DNA of 64,000 bases from an uncultured Bacteroidota bacterium (GCA_902629505.1 CACORF010000001.1:1-64000), one strand, 5' to 3'. Counted from the stretch's first letter, positions 40,746-50,505 are shown. A program made the numbers and translations. Notes: generated from the letters alone by a model not told the origin.

Positions 40746-42242
40746 ATGACTACACAGGAAAAATTAGGGATAGATGAAAGAATTAATGAGGCTTTTCAAC
40801 CCATATCCAATTTTTGGGAAGGATTAATTCTTCATGAGTTTTTTGGGACAGGGATACCAACAATAATATTTTTATTAGTTGGAGGAGCTGCTTTCTTTAC
40901 TCTTTACTTTGGATTTATAAATATTCGTGGATTTGGACTTTCATTGAGAACAGTGATGGGGAGATACGATGGACTTGATGAAAAAAGAAAAGAAAGTGGA
41001 GAAGTTAGTCATTTTCAGGCTTTAGCGACAGCAGTCTCTGGAACAGTAGGTAATGGTAACATTGCAGGTGTTGCGATGGCAATTGCTATTGGTGGTCCAG
41101 GTGCTACCTTTTGGATGATTTTGTGTGGGCTACTAGGTATGTCTTCAAAATTTGTTGAATGTACACTAGGTGTTAAATACAGAGATGTTGGTTCAGATGG
41201 AACAGTATATGGTGGACCCATGTACTATCTTTCAAAGGGTCTAAAAGAAAGAGGTTTTGAAAAATTTGGGAAAGTACTAGCAGTAATTTTTGCAATTTTA
41301 TGTATTGGTGCTTCATTTGGAGGAGGAAATGCTGCACAGTCTAATCAAGCTGCACTCCAGATGGTCGACTTATTTGGATTAACTGGTGGTTCAGCAAGAA
41401 CAATTGTTGGAATTATAATGATGATTGTTGTTGGAATTATAATAATTGGTGGTATTAAAAGAATTGCATCAGTAACTGAAAAAATAGTTCCTTTCATGGC
41501 AGGAATGTATGTTTTAGCTTGTCTTTATATTATATTTTCAAATTTATCTTTTGTAGATGATGCATTCGCAATGATAATAAATGGTGCGTTTGCACCCACT
41601 GCAGCAGTTGGAGGGTTTATTGGAGTTTTAATCCAAGGGTTTAGAAGAGGTGCCTTTTCAAATGAGGCAGGTGCAGGTTCAGCATCAATTGCTCACTCGG
41701 CAGTTATCACAAGTTACCCAGCCTCTGAAGGGTTAGTTGCTCTTTTAGAGCCATTTATTGATACTGTTGTAATATGTACAATGACAGCACTTGTCATAAT
41801 AATTTTTAACGGAGACAATACCTTATTTACATATGGTAATTTAGTTGAGGGATCTTCTGCTGTAATGGTTAATGGTCAACAACTTGAAGGAGCGGGTTTA
41901 ACATCTGCAGCATTTGCTGAGTATATTACTTTTTCAGGGCCTTTTCTAGCAATTGCAGTTGTGCTATTTGCTTTGTCAACAATGATATCATGGTCTTATT
42001 ATGGTCTTCAATCATGGATGTATGTTTTTGGAAAGGGTAAAATATCGGATCTTACTTATAAGTTACTCTTTTTGGTATTTATAGTCATTGGTGCTGCAGG
42101 TGATATGTCGTCAGTGTGGGCATTTTCAGATGCTATGATTTTAGCTCTAGTTTTCCCTAATATGATTGGTCTATTTATTTTATTCCCAAAAGTTAAAGAG
42201 GAATTAGCTAAATATGTTGAAGTAATTAATAGCAGAAAATAA
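40746..42242 (+). CDS. AlsT/AGCS-family sodium:alanine (amino acid) symporter
   Basis: ALATAVSGTVGNGNIAGVAMAIAIGGPGATFWM, RRGAFSNEAGAGSA. Confidence 0.92.
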   Translation: MTTQEKLGIDERINEAFQPISNFWEGLILHEFFGTGIPTIIFLLVGGAAFFTLYFGFINIRGFGLSLRTVMGRYDGLDEKRKESGEVSHFQALATAVSGTVGNGNIAGVAMAIAIGGPGATFWMILCGLLGMSSKFVECTLGVKYRDVGSDGTVYGGPMYYLSKGLKERGFEKFGKVLAVIFAILCIGASFGGGNAAQSNQAALQMVDLFGLTGGSARTIVGIIMMIVVGIIIIGGIKRIASVTEKIVPFMAGMYVLACLYIIFSNLSFVDDAFAMIINGAFAPTAAVGGFIGVLIQGFRRGAFSNEAGAGSASIAHSAVITSYPASEGLVALLEPFIDTVVICTMTALVIIIFNGDNTLFTYGNLVEGSSAVMVNGQQLEGAGLTSAAFAEYITFSGPFLAIAVVLFALSTMISWSYYGLQSWMYVFGKGKISDLTYKLLFLVFIVIGAAGDMSSVWAFSDAMILALVFPNMIGLFILFPKVKEELAKYVEVINSRK

Positions 42243-42265
42243 TAAGTATATTAAATACAATTATT

Positions 42266-42273
42266 TATATTTG
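42266..42273 (+). promoter_or_regulatory. Putative -7 box of rpsU promoter
   Basis: TATATTTG matching TAnnTTTG about 21 nt before rpsU ATG; no clear -33 TTG. Confidence 0.4.
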
Positions 42274-42294
42274 CGTTCGAAAATAAATTTATAG

Positions 42295-42489
42295 ATGTTA
42301 ATTATACCAATTAAAGACGGTGAAAATATTGACAAAGCTCTAAAGAGGTTTAAGCGTAAGTTTGATAAAACTGGAGTCATGAGATCTCTTAGAGATAGAA
42401 AACAGTTTGTTAAACCATCAGTAGTTCACAGGACTAAGATCAAAAAAGCTCAATACATACAAAGGCTTAAAGATCAAGAAAATCTATAA
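42295..42489 (+). CDS. rpsU: 30S ribosomal protein bS21
   Basis: ENIDKALKRFKRKFDKTGVMRSLRDRKQFVKPSV. Confidence 0.92.
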   Translation: MLIIPIKDGENIDKALKRFKRKFDKTGVMRSLRDRKQFVKPSVVHRTKIKKAQYIQRLKDQENL

Positions 42490-42529
42490 TATCTCCCTAT
42501 TTATTCTTTAACGTTGTAACTTAGTTATA

Positions 42530-43417
42530 ATGTTAATTGAAAAGTTTATTGAATATCTAAAAATAGAGAGGAACTATTCGGTAAATACTTTATCTGCCTA
42601 CAAGAAAGATTTAATGGAATTTCAAGTATTTATCAATGAAAATTATGATAAATGTGTAATTGAAAATGTTGATTATAAGATTATAAGATCATGGATAGTC
42701 CTCCTTGTAAATAAAAACTTATCGAACAGATCAATTAATCGAAAAGTTTCAAGCTTAAAATCGTTTTATAAGTTTTTAGTAAAAACAGATACCATTAATT
42801 CCTCGCCTTTAATAGCTCATAGTCCATTAAAACAATCTAAAAAGATTCAAGTTCCATTTTCAAAGGATGAGATAGGTGCTTTATTAGATAGTGATTTTTT
42901 CAAAAGTGATTACAAAGGAGTCTTACAAAAAACAATTATTTCATTTTTTTATTTTACTGGTGTCAGAAGAATTGAGTTAATAAATCTTAAAACGTCGGAT
43001 ATAAACATGGATTCATATACAATAAGAATAATGGGAAAAAGAAATAAGGAAAGAATTATCCCAATGTTACCAAAATTAAAAGAATCAATTAACGAATATC
43101 TTAAAATAAAATCACAAGAATTCAATAATGAGATATCTGATTATTTATTTATTTCTAAATCTGGTATCCAGCTTTCAGAAAAATATGTCTATAGAACGGT
43201 AAACGAATATTTTAAGCTTGTTTCTCCAAAAGTTAAAAAAGCTCCTCATGTTTTAAGACATAGTTTTGCCACTCATTTAATTAATGAAGGAGCTGATATA
43301 AATTCAGTAAAAGAATTGTTAGGTCATTCAAGTCTTTCAGCTACTCAAGTGTACAGTCACACTAGCATGGAGAGAATAAAGGAGGTCTTTAAAAGCTCAC
43401 ATCCAAGAGCAAAATAA
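42530..43417 (+). CDS. Tyrosine recombinase XerC/XerD type
   Basis: YFTGVRRIEL, HVLRHSFATHLINEGADINSVKELLGHSSLSATQVYSH. Confidence 0.92.
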   Translation: MLIEKFIEYLKIERNYSVNTLSAYKKDLMEFQVFINENYDKCVIENVDYKIIRSWIVLLVNKNLSNRSINRKVSSLKSFYKFLVKTDTINSSPLIAHSPLKQSKKIQVPFSKDEIGALLDSDFFKSDYKGVLQKTIISFFYFTGVRRIELINLKTSDINMDSYTIRIMGKRNKERIIPMLPKLKESINEYLKIKSQEFNNEISDYLFISKSGIQLSEKYVYRTVNEYFKLVSPKVKKAPHVLRHSFATHLINEGADINSVKELLGHSSLSATQVYSHTSMERIKEVFKSSHPRAK

Positions 43418-43493
43418 TATTTTAAAATTTATAACTTTTTACTTTGTTTGAGCAGAAAAAAGCTTTTATTTTGCATTCAGTTTTTTATAATAA

Positions 43494-43567
43494 GCCGATG
43501 TAGCTCAGCTGGCTAGAGCAGCTGATTTGTAATCAGCAGGTCGTGGGTTCGAGTCCCTCCATCGGCT
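43494..43567 (+). tRNA. tRNA-Thr (TGT)
   Basis: Cloverleaf by hand: acceptor GCCGATG/CATCGGC, anticodon arm GCTGA-TTTGTAA-TCAGC, GGTTCGAGTCC T-arm. Confidence 0.95.
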
Positions 43568-43585
43568 CTTTGAAATATTGAATTT

Positions 43586-43667
43586 GGGGAGATACTCAAG
43601 CGGTCAACGAGAGCAGTCTGTAAAACTGTTGGCTACGCCTTCGTAGGTTCGAATCCTGCTCTCCCCA
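43586..43667 (+). tRNA. tRNA-Tyr (GTA)
   Basis: Acceptor GGGGAGA/TCTCCCC, anticodon arm GCAGT-CTGTAAA-ACTGT, long variable arm. Confidence 0.95.
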
Positions 43668-43676
43668 CAAAATAAC

Positions 43677-43749
43677 GCGGGAGTAGCTCAGTTGGTAGAG
43701 CGTCAGCCTTCCAAGCTGAATGTCGCGAGTTCGACCCTCGTCTCCCGCT
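43677..43749 (+). tRNA. tRNA-Gly (TCC)
   Basis: Acceptor GCGGGAG/CTCCCGC, anticodon arm TCAGC-CTTCCAA-GCTGA. Confidence 0.95.
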
Positions 43750-43765
43750 CAAAAACCTTCTATAT

Positions 43766-44959
43766 ATGCATAGTTTCTTTAAAATATCAAAAAATCAACT
43801 TTATTACATTTTTATATCATTAATACTAGTTTCTTGCCAATCAAATTCCAAGATTGATAATAATTTAATTCTAGAATTTCAAGAACAACTTATAAAAGAT
43901 GAAACTACTGGCTCTAACGTTGCTATGGTTTTTAAAGATGATGAGGTTGTATATAAGCAAGTTGTTAATTCGGGTAAAGAAGGAGATAAAAATATTAATG
44001 ATGATACAATATTCCCTGTTTGGTCAATGAGTAAACCGATTACAATAGTAGCTATGATGACTCTTTTTGAGGATGGTCTCATAGATTTTAATGATGATGT
44101 GTCAGATTACATTCCAAGTTTTAAAAATATCAAATGTAAAGGAAAAGTTGATGAGATATATGATTGTAAAAATTCCTTAAAGATTTTACATTTAATGACA
44201 CATAGAGCAGGTTACAAATACTATAATTGGAAGTATTATAGACTCCAACCAGGTGAATCTATGGGTCTATATATTAACCATGAAAAATATGATAACTTAA
44301 AAGATTTTGCTGAGGATGTCACAAGAATACCCTTAGAGTATGAGCCTGGAACTCAATATGTTTATGGAATAAGTCAAGCTATTTTAGGAAGAATTGTTGA
44401 GGTGGTGACAAAAAAGACTTTTTATGAATATTTAAAGGAAAGAATATTTGATCCCCTTGGTATGACTAATACAAAATTTTATCTAACTGAAGATGAAAGA
44501 AATAGATTTCAACCATTATTCTTAAATTCTCAATCAATAAAAGAGTTTACAAACTCTTATGACGAACTTAGCTATGACATAGATAACTATGCTTATTTTG
44601 GAGGTGAGGGATTAGTATCAACATTAGAAGATTATGCAAAATTTTGCAAAATGTTATTAAATGATGGAGAGTTAAATGGTCAAAGAATAATTTCACAATC
44701 AAGTATTGATATAATGACAGAGAAACACTCTGAAGGACAGGATGGATTTTATACTGCATTTTCTTTATTTGTTCTTGAAGATCCTGAGAAAGATGGAAGA
44801 GGTTCATCCAAGGGAATTTATGGATGGTCTGGATATCACAACACTCACTTTTGGATAGATAATCAAAAAAATCTTTTTGGTCTATTCATGACAAGAGCTA
44901 GAGAATATAAACAAGATATTCAAAATGATTTTAGAGAGGCTGTATACTCTGTATATTAA
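43766..44959 (+). CDS. Serine hydrolase (class C beta-lactamase/EstB family) lipoprotein
   Basis: Lipobox LILVSCQS, SxxK motif WSMSKPITIVAMM, TNTKFYLTEDERNRF, GWSGYHNT. Confidence 0.88.
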   Translation: MHSFFKISKNQLYYIFISLILVSCQSNSKIDNNLILEFQEQLIKDETTGSNVAMVFKDDEVVYKQVVNSGKEGDKNINDDTIFPVWSMSKPITIVAMMTLFEDGLIDFNDDVSDYIPSFKNIKCKGKVDEIYDCKNSLKILHLMTHRAGYKYYNWKYYRLQPGESMGLYINHEKYDNLKDFAEDVTRIPLEYEPGTQYVYGISQAILGRIVEVVTKKTFYEYLKERIFDPLGMTNTKFYLTEDERNRFQPLFLNSQSIKEFTNSYDELSYDIDNYAYFGGEGLVSTLEDYAKFCKMLLNDGELNGQRIISQSSIDIMTEKHSEGQDGFYTAFSLFVLEDPEKDGRGSSKGIYGWSGYHNTHFWIDNQKNLFGLFMTRAREYKQDIQNDFREAVYSVY

Positions 44960-44975
44960 TTTTTTATTAAAATTA

Positions 44976-45047
44976 GCCGATATAGCTCAGGGGTAGAGCG
45001 TTTCCTTGGTAAGGAAAAGGTCCCGAGTTCAAATCTCGGTATTGGCT
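44976..45047 (+). tRNA. tRNA-Thr (GGT)
   Basis: Acceptor GCCGATA/TATTGGC, anticodon arm TTTCC-TTGGTAA-GGAAA. Confidence 0.94.
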
Positions 45048-45050
45048 CAA

Positions 45051-45245
45051 CTATAATGTGGTTTTAAAAATAATTTGGTAAATAAGCAAAAAGGTTCCAA
45101 AAATTGCGCCACCGAAGTAGATTATCTTTAAAAGTAAAATAAATTTCTTTCCAAGTATATTCTCCTTCTCCCATCTTCTTACTATTATTATTGCAACAAC
45201 AAAAAGTAATATTGAAAATAATGTGCCAAACAAGTCAAATATCAT
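45051..45245 (-). CDS. Small two-TM membrane protein (64 aa), convergent with tRNA-Thr
   Basis: MIFDLFGTLFSILLFVVAIIIVRRWEKENILGKKFILLLKIIYFGGAIFGTFLLIYQ; stop 4 nt from the tRNA 3' end. Confidence 0.55.
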   Translation of the reverse strand: MIFDLFGTLFSILLFVVAIIIVRRWEKENILGKKFILLLKIIYFGGAIFGTFLLIYQIIFKTTL

Positions 45246-45317
45246 AAATTAGTATTTATTAGTTCGGCAAATTTATATTAGAATCTTTTTAGATTAGCAT
45301 CTTTATTTGTTAAAAAA

Positions 45318-45473
45318 ATGAGAAAAAACATCAAGTATATAATTATTTTTTTTGTTGTAATATTTATTGATATTATCATAAATATGGGTTTTCTTATATA
45401 TTCAGGAGGTAGTCATAAATCTCAGCTTTCATTTATTGATAAATTTTTGCTAAAAATAATTGACTATTTCTAA
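45318..45473 (+). CDS. Small single-TM ORF (51 aa)
   Basis: Hand translation MRKNIKYIIIFFVVIFIDIIINMGFLIYSGGSHKSQLSFIDKFLLKIIDYF; no homolog recognised. Confidence 0.4.
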   Translation: MRKNIKYIIIFFVVIFIDIIINMGFLIYSGGSHKSQLSFIDKFLLKIIDYF

Positions 45474-45483
45474 TCTTCATTAC

Positions 45484-46800
45484 ATGAATAAATTATTAAA
45501 ATGGTCATTAACTGCTGCTCTTGCCGGGTTTCTTTTCGGATTTGATACTGTTGTAATATCTGGTGCTGATCAAAAGCTTCAAGAATTATGGAATTCCTCA
45601 GATATTTTTCATGGCTCAGTTGTGATGGCGATGGCCTTATGGGGAACAGTTTTTGGAGCAATTTTTGGAGGAATTCCAACAAGAAAATTTGGACGAAAAA
45701 ACACACTAATTTGGATTGGAATATTCTATTCAATTTCAGCAATTGGCTCAGCTCTTGCAAATGATCCAATTACTTTTGCAGTATTTAGATTTATAGGTGG
45801 AGTAGGTGTTGGAGTTTCTGGTATTGCAGCTCCTGCATACATCTCAGAGATTGCACCTGCAAAAAATAGGGGAAGACTTGTAGGACTCTATCAATTTAAT
45901 CTAGTAACTGGAATATTAGTTGCATTTTTATCAAATTATCTACTTAGTGGAATTGGTGAAAATGACTGGAGATATATGATGGGTATAGAGGCTATTCCAG
46001 CGATATTATATACTTTACTTGTTCTTTCAATTCCAAAAAGTCCAAGGTGGCTTTATCTTAATAATCAAAAAGATAAAGCTGAAAAAATAATAAGGGATGC
46101 TTATTCAAAAAATGATGCAGATGAATTAATTATTGAAATAACAAGAGATAAAGAATCAAATGTTGAATCAGAATCAATCTTTCAAAAAAAATATAGTTTT
46201 ATACTCACTCTTGCCTTCTTAGTTGCAGCTTTTAACCAATTTTCAGGAATTAATGCATTCCTTTATTACGCTCCCAGAATATTTGAAGAAGGAGGGCTTG
46301 GTCAAAATGCAGCATTATTAAATAGTGTTGGAATTGGTCTTACTAATGTGATTTTTACATTTATTGGGATTAATTTAATTGATAAACTTGGAAGAAAAGT
46401 TCTTATGTACATAGGATCCATTGGTTATATAATTTCTCTAAGTCTAATTAGCCTTTCTTTTATTTTAGAATGGGGTGGTATTGCACTTCCTATTTTTCTA
46501 TTTTTATTTATTGCATCCCATGCAATTGGGCAGGGAGCAATAATTTGGGTCTATATATCTGAAATTTTTCCAAATCATATTAGGAGTTATGGTCAGTCAT
46601 TTGGAATCTCTACTCATTGGGTTCTTGCTGCTATCATACCCTCATTTGTTCCATTTTTATTTGGCTGGATTGGTCCTGGAATTGTATTTGCATTTTTTGC
46701 TTTTATGATGGTTTTACAATTACTATTTACTCATTTTATAATGCCAGAGACAAAAGGGGTGTCTCTTGAAGAATTAAGTAAAAAATTAATTAAAAATTAA
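45484..46800 (+). CDS. Sugar porter family MFS transporter
   Basis: GFLFGFDTVVISGA, GRKNTLIWIG, PETKGVSLEEL; start moved to MNKLLKWS. Confidence 0.92.
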   Translation: MNKLLKWSLTAALAGFLFGFDTVVISGADQKLQELWNSSDIFHGSVVMAMALWGTVFGAIFGGIPTRKFGRKNTLIWIGIFYSISAIGSALANDPITFAVFRFIGGVGVGVSGIAAPAYISEIAPAKNRGRLVGLYQFNLVTGILVAFLSNYLLSGIGENDWRYMMGIEAIPAILYTLLVLSIPKSPRWLYLNNQKDKAEKIIRDAYSKNDADELIIEITRDKESNVESESIFQKKYSFILTLAFLVAAFNQFSGINAFLYYAPRIFEEGGLGQNAALLNSVGIGLTNVIFTFIGINLIDKLGRKVLMYIGSIGYIISLSLISLSFILEWGGIALPIFLFLFIASHAIGQGAIIWVYISEIFPNHIRSYGQSFGISTHWVLAAIIPSFVPFLFGWIGPGIVFAFFAFMMVLQLLFTHFIMPETKGVSLEELSKKLIKN

Positions 46801-48701
46801 TTTGAGTTTGAGCTTGAATTCTCTAAGTTATCAGTACAATAATCAAATTTTGGTATCTTATCTTCTGACATTGACTGAGCATTAAGTATAAACTGAGCAC
46901 ACTGCGTAACATTGTCAACATTCCAATCACTAAGATCTTGATCAAAGACTACAGTTTGTTTTAAAAAGGCTCTCATGTCATTAACATTATTTGTATTCCA
47001 CCCGCTTATGTCTTGATTAAACTTTTTTGCTAAACGAAAGGTTTGTCTCATATTTATTACATTTTCTGTATTCCATCCGCTTATATCTTGATTGAATTCC
47101 CAAGCATTTTGAAATGCATTATACATATTTTCAACTTTTCCCGTATCCCAATTACTTATATCTTGATTAAAGTCAGTATTTGCAAATATTCTTAAAAAAC
47201 TTTCTACATCTGATGTATCCCAAGAGCTTATATCAGATGATACAGATGCATTATTAGTAGTATTTTTTTTTCGAAACAAAGAGTTTAAATCAGTAATACC
47301 AGAAGTACAAACTCCAGACAAATCTTCACCAGCATCTCTTTTTGCGATAAGAGTGTTTCTATTAACTTTAGTATATGGTTTCCCGTCTACTGTACCAACA
47401 GCACCAACTGAAGCATTTGGACATAAAATTGTTACTCCATTTGGATGTAAATAGAAAAGTAGTTCCTCATAGTTTGCAGTAATTGTTGTGTCACTAGTGA
47501 TATTAAAAGTATATGTTGGATTTGTACTAAGTTCATTACCAGAGCTATCAGTCCAATTTATAAATCCGTAACCAGTATCGGGACTAGCTGTTATACTTAC
47601 ACTTTCTCCATCATTATATGTTCCGCCTGAAGGTGAAACAGATCCATTATCACCTGTATTAACTGTTAATTGAAACTGAGGAGTAGATCCTCCTCCTCCT
47701 CCTCCTCCTCCTCCTGATGGAGGCTGGATTGGAGTTGATGTTTGTGTACCTTGCTCTACATCAAAGTTAATGGTCTCGGATAACTCTCCACAACTACTTT
47801 GATTTACAGTGGAGACAGTGAATGATTGAGGACCACTTTCATTTATTTTTCCTTCAATTTTATAGGTAGTTCCAGTAATTGAATATGTTAAACCCTCTGG
47901 AAGTCCTGAGAAAGTTAAACCCTCTGCAGAGCCCCCATATGATATTTCAATAGGTTGAATTTCATCACCTGTTACCGCAGATCTATATAAATCACCTAAT
48001 ACTTCAATTGTAGGGCTGTTAGGACTTCTTGCAAGTACTATTCTCTCAATTTTCTCGCACTGATCACTTTCAAATTTTAAATCAAATGCAAATAAATTTT
48101 TGACTCCAGAAAAAACAAAACCATCAACTGAAATAGTTCCGTTTACATTTACCACAGAAATACCACTTGGTATTGAATCTTGAATAAATGAAACGGAATA
48201 AATTGCTTCATCATAAATTAATTTTACTGGACTAATCCTTTGACCTGTACAAAACATCTGTTCGTTGGCCATGTCAATGCTTGATAATTCAATTGCAGGG
48301 CATGAAACAGAATTAATCTCGTTGACAAGATTGTCTAATTGAGCTTGAAGTTCATTTCTGCTGTTTACAATACTTAAATATTCATCGTATAGATCACTAT
48401 TTTCTTGTTCAGCCTGTTCATAGTCATTTGTCATGTTGTTCAGTTCCTCCTCAAGTTCTTTGAGAATATCTGTAAGATTAGTAATTTGATTGAGTAGGTC
48501 ATTATTTGAAGATGATAATTGATCATTCGAAGATGAAAGGTTTGATATATCAAATGTTAATGTATTTACTTCGATTGTCAAGTTGCTTATCTGCTCTTGC
48601 AGCGCTATATTTCTTTTTTCCAATTCATCTATCTCGTCTTTATTACAGGAATTAGTAATTGTAAAAAAAAATAGAATTAAAATTGGTATAAACTTTTTCA
48701 T
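46797..48701 (-). CDS. Surface lipoprotein: coiled-coil stalk, Ig-like region, poly-Gly linker, InlB-type B-repeat, BspA/DUF285 repeats
   Basis: Lipobox TITNSCNK; heptad-rich residues 25-130; LTVNTGDNGSVSPSGGTYNDGESVSITASP; repeated FNQDIS(G/N)W(N/D)T. Confidence 0.82.
   Translation of the reverse strand: MKKFIPILILFFFTITNSCNKDEIDELEKRNIALQEQISNLTIEVNTLTFDISNLSSSNDQLSSSNNDLLNQITNLTDILKELEEELNNMTNDYEQAEQENSDLYDEYLSIVNSRNELQAQLDNLVNEINSVSCPAIELSSIDMANEQMFCTGQRISPVKLIYDEAIYSVSFIQDSIPSGISVVNVNGTISVDGFVFSGVKNLFAFDLKFESDQCEKIERIVLARSPNSPTIEVLGDLYRSAVTGDEIQPIEISYGGSAEGLTFSGLPEGLTYSITGTTYKIEGKINESGPQSFTVSTVNQSSCGELSETINFDVEQGTQTSTPIQPPSGGGGGGGGGSTPQFQLTVNTGDNGSVSPSGGTYNDGESVSITASPDTGYGFINWTDSSGNELSTNPTYTFNITSDTTITANYEELLFYLHPNGVTILCPNASVGAVGTVDGKPYTKVNRNTLIAKRDAGEDLSGVCTSGITDLNSLFRKKNTTNNASVSSDISSWDTSDVESFLRIFANTDFNQDISNWDTGKVENMYNAFQNAWEFNQDISGWNTENVINMRQTFRLAKKFNQDISGWNTNNVNDMRAFLKQTVVFDQDLSDWNVDNVTQCAQFILNAQSMSEDKIPKFDYCTDNLENSSSNSN
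47688..47714 (+). repeat. (TCC)9 microsatellite encoding a 9-Gly linker on the minus strand
   Basis: Nine uninterrupted TCC units read directly. Confidence 0.95.
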
Positions 48702-48716
48702 AATTTAAATAATCGC

Positions 48717-50405
48717 CTACCAAAACATTGCATATAAAAATGTTGTAATTAAAAGTACGCTAAATGCTCCAATATTGAATGTATTATTTGTTGCAAATAA
48801 TTTTTTTGTAAGATTTATACCCTTTGGATCATCTTGATTACCTTCAATATAACTTATAACTGCAATAATAGCAAGAGTTGCAATGCAAGTATAACCCATC
48901 TGGTGCATAAAAGGTAGCTCAACAAATATTGAACCATCACTCCATCCTTTTGGTGCAACTTTAAAATACATGGCAATTGGAATTGATAATATAGCTCCCC
49001 ATATAGCTGCATTATTAGTAGCTTTCTTATAAAATAAGCCCATTAAAAATACTGCCAAGATTCCAGGACTTACTACTCCAGTATACTCTTGAATAAATAT
49101 AAATACTTGTCCAAGACTTCCAAGTTGTGGTGCGATTATTATTGCAGTAATTAATGCAACAACTGCAGCTATTCTTCCTACTGAAACCATTTTTGCATCT
49201 GATGCATTTTTATTAAAATGAGATTTGTATATATCCATTGTAAAAATTGTAGAAGTAGAATTCAACATTGATGCTAATGAAGAAACAATAGCAGCTGCAA
49301 GAGCAGCTAGTATTAGACCTTTAACTCCTGCTGGAATAAAGTTTTTAATTAACCAAGGCGCAGCATTATCATTAGCAAAATTTCCTGTAGCACCAATAAA
49401 ACCTGGATCAACTGATGTGGCTGTTAAAACACCAGCATCATCAATATTCATTACATATGCAATAATTCCAGGTAATACCACAATTACAGGTATTATTAAT
49501 TTAAGAAAAGCAGCAAAGACAATACCTTTCTGACCTTCAGCTAGACTTTTTGCTGCAAGTGTTCTTTGAATAATATATTGATTAAAACCCCAGTAGTATA
49601 GATTTGCTACCCACATACCTCCAATTAATACAGCAAGACCTGGAAGATCCCACCATGCATCACCTCCATTTGGCTTTATAATTTCTCCTTTAGATAAAAT
49701 CATTGAAAATCTTTCAGGTGCCTTCTCATAAACATATTTCATACCATCAATAAAGCTTCCTGAATCTGTAACATTTGATAGGGCAAAATACGTCATTAGT
49801 AAGCCTCCAAAAATTAAGATAACTACTTGGATTACATCTGTCCATGCAACTGATGCCAGACCTCCCCAAAGTGAATATGCAGCAGCAAATAAACCAAGTC
49901 CTATAATACTGTTTAGTAAAATGGATCCGTCACCAACTCCAATTATTGTATCCAGGGCTTTACCTCCAAGAAACAGAACGGTTGTTAGGTTTACAAAAAC
50001 AAAAAGGGCTATCCAGAATATTGCAAGTATAGTTTTTAGGTTAGTGCTATATCTTTTTTCAATAAATTCAGGAATTGTATACAGTCCTTTTTCAATAAAT
50101 ATGGGAAGAAAATATTTACCTACAACTAAAAGAGTTATTGCCGCCATCCATTCATATGAAGCAATTGCAAGACCTAAAGCAAACCCTGATCCTGACATTC
50201 CAATAAACTGTTCAGCAGAAATATTAGCTGCAATTAATGAAGCACCAACTGCCCACCAAGGAAGAGATTTACTCGCTAGAAAGTAATCTTCTGCATTTTT
50301 TTGTTTTCCTTTTTTATCTCTTGAGACCCATAAACCTATTCCTAATATAACTGCGGCATAAAGCCCAAAGATTAGATAATCTAATAATTCAAAATTCCCA
50401 TTCAT
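48717..50405 (-). CDS. Sodium:solute symporter (SSS family, sodium/sugar cotransporter-like)
   Basis: DYFLASKSLPWWAVGASLIAANISAEQFIGMSGSG. Confidence 0.9.
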   Translation of the reverse strand: MNGNFELLDYLIFGLYAAVILGIGLWVSRDKKGKQKNAEDYFLASKSLPWWAVGASLIAANISAEQFIGMSGSGFALGLAIASYEWMAAITLLVVGKYFLPIFIEKGLYTIPEFIEKRYSTNLKTILAIFWIALFVFVNLTTVLFLGGKALDTIIGVGDGSILLNSIIGLGLFAAAYSLWGGLASVAWTDVIQVVILIFGGLLMTYFALSNVTDSGSFIDGMKYVYEKAPERFSMILSKGEIIKPNGGDAWWDLPGLAVLIGGMWVANLYYWGFNQYIIQRTLAAKSLAEGQKGIVFAAFLKLIIPVIVVLPGIIAYVMNIDDAGVLTATSVDPGFIGATGNFANDNAAPWLIKNFIPAGVKGLILAALAAAIVSSLASMLNSTSTIFTMDIYKSHFNKNASDAKMVSVGRIAAVVALITAIIIAPQLGSLGQVFIFIQEYTGVVSPGILAVFLMGLFYKKATNNAAIWGAILSIPIAMYFKVAPKGWSDGSIFVELPFMHQMGYTCIATLAIIAVISYIEGNQDDPKGINLTKKLFATNNTFNIGAFSVLLITTFLYAMFW

Positions 50406-50505
50406 TTAGCCAAAGTTAAAATTGAAAAGTTTAATTGATTTTGTTTAGTTTTTATAAAATTAGAATTTTTGTTTAATTTAAAAAATTAAAGTTCAATAGT
50501 TTAAA

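Noticed and set aside
42530-43417. Tyrosine recombinase next to a tRNA gene as a possible integrative-element integrase
   Set aside because: Sequence and the rpsU-xerC synteny fit the housekeeping XerC/D recombinase, not a mobile-element integrase
49921-50286. 121-aa plus-strand ORF
   Set aside because: Antisense shadow of the SSS symporter; no motif
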